Assembly (NCBI GenBank): GCA_030068145.1
Contig: JAPJBO010000142.1
Span: 124,001 to 188,000, forward strand
Source: Diplonema papillatum
Taxonomy: Eukaryota > Euglenozoa > Diplonemea > Diplonemida > Diplonemidae
Length of the DNA stretch: 64,000 bases
Direction of reading: 5' to 3'
The notes under the pieces are model-generated. The model saw only the letters and a list, made by a program, of their open reading frames with translations. It searched no databases and was not told where the DNA came from. Within the stretch, counting starts at the first letter, position 1, and the number at the start of each line of letters is the position of its first letter. Position numbers and translations under genes: made by a program. Of the stretch, positions 43,918 through 52,555 are shown piece after piece.

Positions 43918-44607
43918 CTGCATCGTTGCAAGAGGGTCCCGGCCGCCGAGAGTTAGGGATATGTGCGCTTTTCGACGATGGTCACCCGGAGACTTTAAAA
44001 ACCCCGGATCCCCAAGCTAACTTTTCACAAAGACATCCGGTACTCTCCTTCGTAACGTTGAGGAGCAACGCCGAATTTGGAAGTCCCAACTTGTCGCAGA
44101 TCCGAGTTCGGTCGAGCAGCACTGGATCCGGACAGAGAGCGCGGGTCTCTTCTGAGAGAAGAAGCGAGGCGATCTGAACCGCGTCGAGGGTCTCGTGATC
44201 AAACCTAAGCTTGAACCACTTGACGGCGGTGTCCTTTTTCTTTCGCACTACTTTTGCGAAAAGCGAGCCAGCTGTAGGTCTGCTATGCTCCTAAATGGGC
44301 TAAGATCCACGTAAGTAGTTGCGAACGCAGGCTATTTAGATATGTGTTGTCTCCTTGAATTGAATGAGGAGTGCTCAGGGAAGGCAAAGCCAAGGCAACG
44401 AAAAAGCTACGCGAGAGAAACGGTTTATTGGCAACAAAACTGAAGCACCGGCACAGCTGGCTGCCGCGCCGTGGCCAGAAAGCAGAAGAGGAGTCTCTGC
44501 ATCCTACCCGGTTAGAGCACCGAGCACTGCACACCCATAATTGGACGAGGAAACTATCAGCGGGGACGACCTCGTTTAGTTGACTTCAAACTTTCTTGGC
44601 TACCTAG
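43918..44607. other. Gene-free stretch
   Basis: 43981-44035 (GTCACCCGGAGACTTTAAAA, ACCCCGGATCCCCAAGC) again places the satellite-end words GTCACCCGGAGAC in front of the dispersed motif. No gene is supported; an upstream exon of the following gene may hide here. Confidence 0.4.
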
Positions 44608-47600
44608 GTGCATCGCCGAGTGGGAGGGCGGGGGGTGATGCAGAAGGAGGCCGTGTACGACGCGGAAGGGAATCTCGTCGAGAGCGATGAAAGCGAGCAA
44701 GAGGCGACCGTGATCGCCGTCGGCGGCATCACCAAGGGTTCGACAAAGAAGACCAAGAAGAAGAAGGGCAAACAAACGAAAGAGCCGGCAGCAGACACAG
44801 AGGGCATATCGGCCACCGAGACGATGACTCCAGAAAGCGACCTGATCTCAGCCGACGCAGCCTTTGTCGTATTCCGCGACTCATCCACTGTCGCGGAGGT
44901 GCCCCAAACTGATGCTCCCGTGGAGGTGTGTTCCCCCGCCTCCTTACTTAGGCTACACGCCCGGTCTTTCGAATTTTGATGTATTTTTGAAAGTGTGCAA
45001 AATCCTGCGGAGAACAAACTGACTGACCCTCTTAAGTCTTGAGAACGCGAACCACCATACACGGGCCCCAGCCTCAAAATCGGACCCACACGAGCTGCTG
45101 TGTTTGCTCGGATCGGCGCCGTCCAGGCGGCTGCCTTGCGTCACTTGCTGGCAAATATTGCCCGGTTCTTCATCCAGACTTGCTCCCGAACCATCACGCA
45201 CCGGTGACAAACAGCGGAGCAAGAAACATGACACGATGCGTTCAAAGAGATAGTCAGGAATAGTAGTCGGCAGCGTACTTGCGCAGTCCATCGTCACAGA
45301 GACTGTTCCTGCGTACCAAGTTCAAACTACCACCAGCACTCCTAATTTGAAAATGGGCTTTTTATCTAATAGCCACCTGCTAACTTTTTATTTAGCTTAT
45401 AGCCACCTAAAGTAAAACTTTTTAATTAGCTTATAGCACTTTCAAATCTTTTTATTTCGCTTATAGCCACAAAAAACTTTTTATTTAGCTTATAGCCACA
45501 AAAAACTTTTTATTTAGCTTATAGCCAGGAGGTCCTGAAACTTTTTTTTTAGCTTATAGCCACCTGGTGAAAACTTGGTCGAAAAGTTTGGTCAAAAATT
45601 TTTGGTCAAAAAATTGGCCCAAAAATTTGGTCAAAAAAAATCGGTCAAAAATTTTGGCCAAAAATGTTGGGAAATATACCAGGATATGCGCGAAAAACTA
45701 AAATTTACAAATATATGCGCGGTGCATATATTTGTAAATTTTAGTTTTTTCGCGCATATATTTGTAAAAAAAAACAGTTTTTTCGCGCATATGTTTGTAA
45801 AAAAAACAGTTTTTTCGCGCATATATTTGTAAAAAACAGTTTTCTCGCGCATATATTTGTAAAAAAAAAAAAAGTTTTTTCGCGCACTACAAATACGTTT
45901 TCTTTGCAACAAAAAAGCAGTTTAACGAAAAAAAACTACTTTTTGGGACAATCCGCAAGCCAGGGTGCACTCAACAGCTCAGCTGGTACGTCCGCAGCTG
46001 TCCAGGCCTTGTGACCCTGGAAGGCGTTTTCCCCCTGTTCTGGCCAGCCTGGCCCCCTTCAAGGTTTTTGGCAAGTTGACCAAGTTTGCCAAAGACTTTG
46101 AAAGGGACCAGACTGGCCAGAACTTGTTTGCACGTAAAGAATTCTTGTTTGTGTATTTGTGGCTTTTCTTTTGATTTGGCCTTCGGAACAGGGGTTGTTT
46201 AGGGGGTTTGCCCCTGCCCGAAGTGTTGAAGCCATAGCATAGTCTTGTCGAACATGCTTTTTTTTGCTTGTCAGGTGTTGTTGTGGCGTGAAGCCATGTT
46301 CCCTATTTCGGATGCGGAACCGCTACTACTTCCTGGCCTTTGAGCCACGCTTTGAAGCAGGCTTTCCTGCTGGTCTCCTGCGTTTCTTCGGCGGTGGACG
46401 GGAATCCGAGGATGTCTCCGGGGATGTCGGCGTTGAGCTACGGGAATCCGAGGATGTCTCCGGGGATGTCGGCGTTGAGCTACCGGAGGTCGAAGCATCG
46501 CTGTGTGTTCTTCTCTTTCCTGCTTTTTTCGCCGTCGTCTTCTTTGGGCCCGCCTTCTTTGGTGCTGGAGTCTCCTGCTCCTGCTCAGCCGCTGCCTTTC
46601 TCTTCCGATTCAGGCGCCATGCAGCCAGCTCGTCGTGTGTCAAGAAGATCCGCTGCTCTTGTGTGTGAAGCAGGTTTCTCGGGATCTTGGCAAGCAGCTC
46701 CGGTGGGAAAGGCCCGAGGTGGACCTGGAAGTGCCCGACGTATTTCACTGTCCGCGGGAGCTCGGCTGGGATGGTGTCATCGGGCCCGTCATCGTCGGTT
46801 GGGGTGGGCATGAACTCGTCGGTTTCTGTTTCACTCACCAGGTACACCGTTCCAGTGGCCCCGTCTCCTCCAATGGGTGTCGTTACCTGGAGGCGGAACT
46901 CCCCCTTCTCGTTGACACACAACAGGTGGATCTCGACCCCAAAAAGCTGGCAGACGTAGTTGACCACCAGTTGGTCCGCAAACTTCTTGGCGGCACGGTG
47001 GTAATTCTGCCATTCGGAGACCGACTTCCTGCTTTGGTCCATGACGGCCCGGGTGAAATCTTGCCACGCGGTACCCTCCGTGAACCGTGGCTGGACGTTC
47101 GCGAAGATGTGCTTGCGCAACTGCATATGCCCCTTCCCCCCTCGATACGCGCGGAAGAGTGGGAACTCTGTCCTTACCATGGCATGGTAAAAACAGTTCC
47201 CATCCCCTTCGACATCTTCCGGGGAGAATCCCGGGTACTCCGCCGCTAACCACTTGACGTGGGCGTGTGGTGATGCAAGGATAACGCCGTCGGGTGGGAC
47301 GTTGGGCTTCCCGGGGACAGCTTCCGAGCCTCCTGCTCTGTTTCGCTTCGCCTTGCGTGCGGCCAACTCCGCAGTCCGAGCGGCCTTCAAGCGCGCCACA
47401 TCCGCTTTGTGGGCGCGGATATCGGAAGCAGAAGCATGGCACGTCCTTTTGTCGTGGCCGACAACGCCACATTCTCCACAACGGCGAGGTTCCTTCTGCA
47501 CGACCGCGCCAGTGTTCTCCGTTCTCTCGGGTATGCGGCTATTCTTCGGTCGACCTCCCGACCTGTGGCATGTCATGCCAACCGTCTTGTCGTCGACGTC

Positions 47601-50600
47601 GTCGGCGTGTTGCCTGTCGATGAGGGGAGGGAAGTGGTGGGAGTACGTTTCTCTCATGGCCTCCACCGTGTACACCAGTGGGGCGAGGGTGTCAATGGGG
47701 TGCCCCTGGTTTTGCACCATGCGACACACCCGTGTAATGTGTCCACAGGGCATGCGATCTACGGTCCACTTGTTGCACGAGCAGGTCCACCGCCCGTCCA
47801 CAGACCGAGGAACGGTTGGCGACTGGACGTGCACCTCGAAAGCGACCCCCCCTTCTTTCACTTCGTAAACCCCGTTACCCCCGGATGGCGGAAGAACCTG
47901 CAACGAGAGGGCGAGAAGGCCACCGTGCCTCGTGTCGAAACGCGGAAGGAGGCGCTCGTCAAAGTCGGAGTGCGCGTAAAGCGCCGCCTTTTCTGCGAAT
48001 CGTGTCATCAGCTGGGTCCGGATGTAGTCGAACGCGTGCACAACGCACCCAATCCACCTTGATGCGTCCAACGCGTTGTTCAATGACTCCGCCACATTCG
48101 ATGTGGTGTGGCAGAGCTTGGGGTAGTGGGGATCGGCGAAGGCACGGGCCCACTGTTCCTTGATGCGGTCCAGCTTCAAGGCAAGTTCAGGTTTCTTCTG
48201 TCGAACTTCGGCCATCACCGCCTCGTAGCGCTCGGGAGTTTCGGCCTTACACGCGTGCCGCAAGATTTCTTTCAGTGCAACCGTGATATCGGGCTTTCTG
48301 AAGAGGTGTTCGCTGCACAGATAGTGCTTTGCTTCGGGGAACACCTTCTTGAGTGCACTCTCCAGTGCACACCCCTCGTCAGAAATGACGGTGCGGTAGT
48401 CACCCGCACTGTCTTTGAGCTGCTCGAGAAAAAAATCGCAGCAGGTGTTGTTCTCCCCAACTGCCAAACAGTGGGCAACATCTAGCAGCTGTCCATCTGG
48501 GTCGATGGTGGACCCCGCCAGCATTGTGCCCCTGTTGCCGTTTTTGCGGAAGGCCCCATCCACAAACAGAATGTTGTGTCCGATGGCCTTCTGCTTCTTA
48601 GCTGCAAAAATGCAGGGCTCAAACGCAACGAAGGCTGCGATGAGCACCCCTGGCTCGTCTGGTGGCTGGCCAACACCAACAACCTCGGTGACGTACTCGT
48701 CACCGCACTTGCGAAGCAAGGCACAGTGACTGCCTGGCATCACGCGTCGCACGTCCAGCATCCACCCCCGCAGCTTCTCATATCCGACAAGGGTCTCGCC
48801 ATACACGTCCTTTATGGCTTTATTCCGTGCCCTGTTGGTCATGTGATACGGCAGAGCCGCCGACCCCGCACAAGAGACCGCGAGGTGGGCAGCCACCTCC
48901 TTGGACTTCGCCTTCGGGCCGTACTCCCGGACAAAGGAAACAGCCTCGGCAGCGGCCTCTTTTTGGCTCATAAGGAACGCCCGGCCCGACCCAGCTGCGA
49001 CACACGTGTGGTTTCTGATGCTGACCACCTTGTAGTGGCCCGCAGCTTTCCTGCACGCGAAGTGAAACGTGCAACCGTCCGTTTTGCACTTCTTCTCGCG
49101 GCGGTCCTTCCCTGCGTGGCCAGATTTGAGGCCCTTCTCCCCGATGCCGGATCCACTCCTCGAGTACAGAGCGGCTGCCGTGTTGAAGGCATCTCTGCTC
49201 AGATCGAGGTTGTCTCCCACCTTTTGTAGCGAAGGGTCTCGGGTGGTTCCTGGTGCCGCTGACAGGTTGCTGGTGCTGCTAGTACTGGCTGGTGGTGCTG
49301 GGTTGCTGGTGTTGGCTGGTCTCGAGTTGCCGGTACGGGGTTGTGGTGCTGGGTTGCTGGCTGGTGTCGGTGGTGCCGAGTTCCTGGTGTTGGCTGGTTC
49401 CGGGTTGCTGGGGTTGCCAGTATTGGCTGGTGGTGCTGGGTTACTGGTGTTGACTGGTGTCGGTGCCGAGTTGCTGGTGTTGGATGGTGCCGAGTTGCTG
49501 GTGTTGGATGGTGCCGAGTTGCTGGTGTTGCCTGGTGTCGGTGGCGGGCTGCTGGTGTTGCCGACCGGGTCCTTGTAGGCCACCCCACATCTGCGAAACA
49601 CCCTTTTGGTGACAATGTCGCTGCCCACCGCGCCGAGCAGCTGTGAGAACGTCACGTCGTGGAGGTCGTCAGCACAACGCACAGGAAGGCTCAAAATGGC
49701 TGCAATCTGCTCCGCCTTGCATGACGCCTCCTGCAGCAGAAGAACAAACTCGTCGTCTGGAACCGGCATTTTTACACCACCAACCCACTGCCAGCCCCTC
49801 CTGCTCGATTTCTTGTTAATCATATGAGAACGGCCAAGGGTGTCAGAACGAAGAGCAAGAGCGCGAACAGTAGGCAAATCGCACAGTTGTACGACCCCGC
49901 ACTCACCGGGAGCTTTGCGTGCCTTCGCTTTCAGTTCGAAGCGCGCACGACGCCATGACCCGTTGATCTGGCGCTTTTTGTGTGTCCAGGTTGCGCCTCC
50001 GGCGCAACCTGGCGTATGATGTGTTTTTTTGGCGTCAAAACCCCGTGTGAATTCACTTTTGATGGCTTTATGTGTGTATGTATGTACCATGCAGGGTCAG
50101 AACCTTGTGTCTTTTTGAAACACTGCCACGGGGCTGGTGGCCCCCAAAAATGGAAAAAAAAAATTGCTCAACTTCATCAAAAATTACCGCAGTTTTTGTT
50201 CCAAAATTTTAAAATTCAAAAACCCCAATTTTTTTCCGGAATTTCTTTTTTGGCCATTTCCAAAAAGACACAAGGTTTTGACCCTGCATGGTACATCCGT
50301 TGTGGAACCTCTCGTTGTTTTTGGCATCATACACCCGAAATAGTCACTTTGTGGGCCCTATAATAGGCTACGAACTTCATGGTATTTTTACAAATGTGTG
50401 AGTGTATGTCATTTTGTATAGTACGTTGAAGTACATTCATTGTGGACCCTATATTCTCGCGATGCTGTGTTTGGCGTCAAAAACCCGTCTGAATTCACTT
50501 TTGATGGCTTTAATGAGGCTAAACACTCGAAATAGGCACTTTGGGGGGAATTTTTTTTGAAAGGGTCTCCCAACAAGAATTGTGGCATATGCGCGAAAAA

Positions 50601-52555
50601 ACTGTTTTTTACAAATATATGCGCGAAAAAACTGTTTTTTACAAATATATGCGCGAAAAACTGTTTTTTTTACAAATATATGCGCGAAAAAACTAAAGCT
50701 GACAAACATATGCACCGCGCATATATTTGTCAATTTTAGTTTTTTCGCGCATATATTTGTAAAAAAAACAGTTTTTCGCGCATACGTTTCGTATGCGCGC
50801 AGTTTTTTCGGCAGTTTATCGCGCATATATTTGTAAGTTTCCCAAAAATGTTGGTCAAAAAAAATCGGTCAATAAATTTTGGTCAAGATTTTGGGTCAAA
50901 ATTTTTTGGCCAAAAAATTTGTTCAAGAAAAATCGGTCAAAACTTTTGGTCAAAAAAATTGGTCAATTGTTAGCCAATCTGAGAAAAATCACACACGGAA
51001 TTCGAACCCAGAAAACCCTTTGCCGTGCTGTGCCAGCTACTGGAGTGGCCACACCTATTTGCACACGTTCATCTTCGCTGCAGGTAGGGGTTTTCGGGCC
51101 CACCCGGAGCGAGTCCAACCTTCTCCACGTCTTATCATCTCATCACTCGAAACAGTCGTATCATCTTATCATTGCTTGAATTTTTGGAGTCTGATACTCG
51201 AAACAGTCTAGATAGGGTCACCCACGTGTGTTTACGCCCGAAGGCTACATAAGAACCGACTTGAAAAATCGTCCACAAAGAGCTTGCCGCCGTTTGCGTT
51301 AAAGAGAGTGTCACCGAAAAGTACCCTGGTCTGAACTCTGCGAGCTATGTATCATGTTTCCCGGTTTCTCTTTCAGCACCCGTATGCTCGCAACATTCAT
51401 GCCCGGTACTTCCAGTCTTTTAGCGTGTTGCACCCCTTGCTCCCACTACGGCCGTCCAGATGCCGCCGGGTTGCAGGAATCTGATGAAGAGAGTTAACAA
51501 CGCAATGGTTGCGCCGCAAGTCGGCAGTCGCAAATCGGCAGAAAGGGGGTCCAAGTAAACGAGACCTATGCAAAGTTGAAATGGGATGAGATTAGACGCT
51601 ACCCCAGAATCACCTTGACTCCCCCAAACGTATCCCACACATTGAAGCTTAAAACTTGCAACTTGAAACTTGAATTGGAAACTTGAGTTCGAATCCAAAT
51701 CGCACAGTTGTCACAGTCAATGGCTGGGTAAATGGTTCGAATCCCGCCATGGGTGTGTTCTCAGGGATTGGAGTCTAATTGTAGACCAAAAAATTTGACC
51801 AAAATTTCGACCAAAATTTTGACCAAAAAAAATCGACCAAAAAATCGACCAAAATTTGACCAAAAATTCGACCAAAAATTCGACCAAAATTTCGGCCAAA
51901 ATTTTGCCAACTCAGGAAAATGACCAAAAATTTGCAAAATGTGGCTCGAAGCTAATAAAAAAGTTTTTTGTGGCTATAAGCTAAATAAAAAGTTTTTTGT
52001 GGCTATAAGCTAAATAAAAAGTTTCAGGCCCTCCTGGCTATAAGCTAAATAAAAAGTTTTTTGTGGCTATAAGCTAAATAAAAAGTTTCTTGGTGGCTAT
52101 AAGCTAATTATCCCTTTGAAAATTGAATGGGAGAAGGTAACCCCCTGGAAAGACCCTTCGACTACTTTCGATGGCTGCGGCTGGTCTGCAGAGTAGGCGG
52201 GGTGTTAAGCTGAACCAGTAACCACTATCTGCTATCACTGTGCAGGCTATCGTCACAGATTGTTGCTGCATATCAAGTTCAAACTATCTACTACCACTGC
52301 CCGTTGAGCTCGCATCTCGCTCTGCACGAGTACCGTCTTCTAAACACACAGGTCGTTCTAAATAAATCGAGGGGGAAGGGTCCGAAGAAGCGGAAGGCCG
52401 AGGGCAGTGAGCCCTTTTGGAAGACGGCCGCGTTCAAAGCAAAGAAGCGCGCCGGCAGCGCGATGCAGTCGCTGTCCACGCGGCCCGAAACTGAGGTGGC
52501 GAACGCCGATCACGTCAGCGACGTGTACTCCGTTAGACACGGCAAAGGATACTGA
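44608..52555 (+). CDS. Lys-rich host gene split by a Mutator-like element in its intron (partial model)
   Basis: Two exons are proposed, 44608-44925 and 52352-52555. The left exon follows an AG, encodes QKEAVYDAEGNLVESDESEQ and a Lys-rich segment, and ends with donor GAG/GTGTGT at phase 0. The right exon follows ACACACAG at phase 0, reads VVLNKSRGKGPKKRKAEGSE, then PFWKTAAFKAKKRAGS, and stops after VYSVRHGKGY. Joined, they give at least 173 residues, basic, disordered-looking, with PKKRK as a possible nuclear signal. No known domain is recognised. The intron is 7,426 bp, but removing the element and one target duplication leaves about 657 bp, within the range of the other introns here. A start codon or first exon upstream is not identified. 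The two exons could belong to different genes. Confidence 0.4.
45346..45354 (+). repeat. Target-site duplication, left (TTTGAAAAT)
   Basis: Nine bases directly outside the left terminus, identical to 52115-52123. Nine bp is the usual duplication length for Mutator-like elements. Confidence 0.85.
45355..45665 (+). repeat. Left terminal inverted repeat of the Mutator-like element
   Basis: About eight units of CTTTTTATTTAGCTTATAGCCAC (45359-45570), then a GGTCAAAAATTTTT array (45577-45665). It is the inverted counterpart of 51783-52114. Confidence 0.8.
45685..45890. repeat. Left palindromic GCGCATATATTTGT array
   Basis: One inverted pair centred near 45720 (TATATGCGCGGTGCATATA), then four direct units of TTTTTTCGCGCATATATTTG. 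It is the counterpart of the array at 50585-50838 beyond the transposase gene. Confidence 0.85.
45891..46325. other. Transposase 3' flank
   Basis: Non-coding stretch between the left array and the transposase stop. It includes TGGCCAGCCTGGCCC and inverted GGCCAG words at 46045-46115. No polyadenylation signal was firmly identified. Confidence 0.4.
46326..50090 (-). CDS. MULE transposase with C-terminal OTU cysteine-protease domain
   Basis: Up to 1,254 residues; Met90 (49823) is the likelier start because codons before about 25 fall in a non-coding direct repeat. Catalyses cut-and-paste transposition in the nucleus. In order: N-terminal helical region (110-175); low-complexity Asn/Ser/Pro linker (177-275, NTSNSAP repeats); WRKY/GCM1-type DNA-binding zinc finger (C335, C340, H361, C363); MULE RNase-H-like core with D511 (LFVDGAF), D571 (VISDEG), the CSEH motif 592-595 and E668 (SNVAESLNN); SWIM zinc finger (C770, C772, C782, H784); CCHC knuckle (C871, C874, H879, C884); OTU fold at about 945-1130 with D963-G-N-C966 (DGNCFYHA) and H1120 (GHFQVHL). 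The basic tail has a duplicated SSTPTSPETSSDSR. All catalytic residues are present and the frame is unbroken. OTU fusion to a MULE recalls protease-bearing plant MULEs; the OTU role is unknown. Confidence 0.92.
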   Translation of the reverse strand: MVHTYTHKAIKSEFTRGFDAKKTHHTPGCAGGATWTHKKRQINGSWRRARFELKAKARKAPGECGVVQLCDLPTVRALALRSDTLGRSHMINKKSSRRGWQWVGGVKMPVPDDEFVLLLQEASCKAEQIAAILSLPVRCADDLHDVTFSQLLGAVGSDIVTKRVFRRCGVAYKDPVGNTSSPPPTPGNTSNSAPSNTSNSAPSNTSNSAPTPVNTSNPAPPANTGNPSNPEPANTRNSAPPTPASNPAPQPRTGNSRPANTSNPAPPASTSSTSNLSAAPGTTRDPSLQKVGDNLDLSRDAFNTAAALYSRSGSGIGEKGLKSGHAGKDRREKKCKTDGCTFHFACRKAAGHYKVVSIRNHTCVAAGSGRAFLMSQKEAAAEAVSFVREYGPKAKSKEVAAHLAVSCAGSAALPYHMTNRARNKAIKDVYGETLVGYEKLRGWMLDVRRVMPGSHCALLRKCGDEYVTEVVGVGQPPDEPGVLIAAFVAFEPCIFAAKKQKAIGHNILFVDGAFRKNGNRGTMLAGSTIDPDGQLLDVAHCLAVGENNTCCDFFLEQLKDSAGDYRTVISDEGCALESALKKVFPEAKHYLCSEHLFRKPDITVALKEILRHACKAETPERYEAVMAEVRQKKPELALKLDRIKEQWARAFADPHYPKLCHTTSNVAESLNNALDASRWIGCVVHAFDYIRTQLMTRFAEKAALYAHSDFDERLLPRFDTRHGGLLALSLQVLPPSGGNGVYEVKEGGVAFEVHVQSPTVPRSVDGRWTCSCNKWTVDRMPCGHITRVCRMVQNQGHPIDTLAPLVYTVEAMRETYSHHFPPLIDRQHADDVDDKTVGMTCHRSGGRPKNSRIPERTENTGAVVQKEPRRCGECGVVGHDKRTCHASASDIRAHKADVARLKAARTAELAARKAKRNRAGGSEAVPGKPNVPPDGVILASPHAHVKWLAAEYPGFSPEDVEGDGNCFYHAMVRTEFPLFRAYRGGKGHMQLRKHIFANVQPRFTEGTAWQDFTRAVMDQSRKSVSEWQNYHRAAKKFADQLVVNYVCQLFGVEIHLLCVNEKGEFRLQVTTPIGGDGATGTVYLVSETETDEFMPTPTDDDGPDDTIPAELPRTVKYVGHFQVHLGPFPPELLAKIPRNLLHTQEQRIFLTHDELAAWRLNRKRKAAAEQEQETPAPKKAGPKKTTAKKAGKRRTHSDASTSGSSTPTSPETSSDSRSSTPTSPETSSDSRPPPKKRRRPAGKPASKRGSKARK
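49987..50011. promoter_or_regulatory. Perfect hairpin upstream of the transposase Met90 codon
   Basis: CAGGTTGCGC and GCGCAACCTG are separated by CTCCG, giving a perfect 10-bp stem with a 5-base loop about 165 bp upstream of the likely start. It could act in RNA or be a transposase-binding palindrome; the role is unknown. Confidence 0.4.
50018..50512. repeat. Direct repeat pair flanking a nested MITE
   Basis: 50018-50070 and 50461-50512 share GATG(C)TGTGTTT, then TTGGCGTCAAAA, CCCGT and TGAATTCACTTTTGATGGCT in the same orientation. The first copy overlaps the extreme 5' end of the long transposase ORF, which argues that those codons are not translated. Confidence 0.75.
50088..50290. mobile_element. 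MITE with CATGCAGGGTC terminal inverted repeats, copy 2 (nested)
   Basis: 203 bp, with the same termini as 40272-40484. It is bordered by GTAC on both sides, either a target duplication or an extension of the palindrome. Its interior AAATTACCGCAGTTTTTGTT is the reverse complement of the copy 1 interior, while the ends keep the same relation. Confidence 0.8.
50585..50838. repeat. Right palindromic GCGCATATATTTGT array
   Basis: Four TACAAATATATGCGCGAAAA units, an inverted centre near 50718 (CATATGCACCGCGCATATA), then two or three inverted units. It mirrors the left array. Confidence 0.85.
50850..50970 (+). repeat. Inner GGTCAAAAA array
   Basis: Seven or so irregular GGTCAAAATTTT units in the same orientation as the left terminal array, hence not part of the right terminal repeat itself. 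Confidence 0.75.
50971..51782. other. Element interior right of the transposase, no gene
   Basis: Two B-box-like words occur: GGGTTCGAATTCC on the minus strand at about 50997-51009 and GGTTCGAATCCC at 51733-51744, each near an edge of a GACCAAAA-type array. They may be tRNA-related fragments. Otherwise nothing was recognised. Confidence 0.3.
51783..52114 (-). repeat. Right terminal inverted repeat of the Mutator-like element
   Basis: A GACCAAAATTT array (51783-51925), then about six GTGGCTATAAGCTAAATAAA units ending in ATTATCCC at 52114. It is the inverted counterpart of 45355-45665. Confidence 0.8.
52115..52123 (+). repeat. Target-site duplication, right (TTTGAAAAT)
   Basis: Identical to 45346-45354 and directly abuts the CCC terminus. 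Confidence 0.85.

Larger units (their letters stand above)
45355..52114. mobile_element. Complete Mutator-like element with OTU-fused transposase, 6.76 kb
   Basis: Both ends begin GGG: GGGCTTTTTATCTAATAGCC on the left and, read inward on the minus strand, GGGATAATTAGCTTATAGCC on the right. A perfect 9-bp direct duplication flanks them. The terminal inverted repeats are about 310 and 330 bp. Each is made of an outer array of CTTTTTATTTAGCTTATAGCC units and an inner array of GGTCAAAAA units, and both contain the AGGAGG(T/G)CCTGAAACTTT word at the matching place. Inside are palindromic GCGCATATATTTGT arrays at both sides, one intact transposase ORF on the minus strand, and a nested MITE. Intact ORF plus intact duplication suggest a fairly recent insertion. 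It lies in the presumed intron of the Lys-rich gene. Confidence 0.88.

Noticed and set aside
46503..48485. Plus-strand ORFs inside the transposase gene
   Set aside because: Antisense shadows of a gene with intact catalytic motifs.
49824..50090. First 89 codons of the transposase ORF as real protein
   Set aside because: The extreme 5' part overlaps a direct repeat that also occurs outside any ORF at 50461-50512; Met90 is the better start, although an upstream exon is not excluded.
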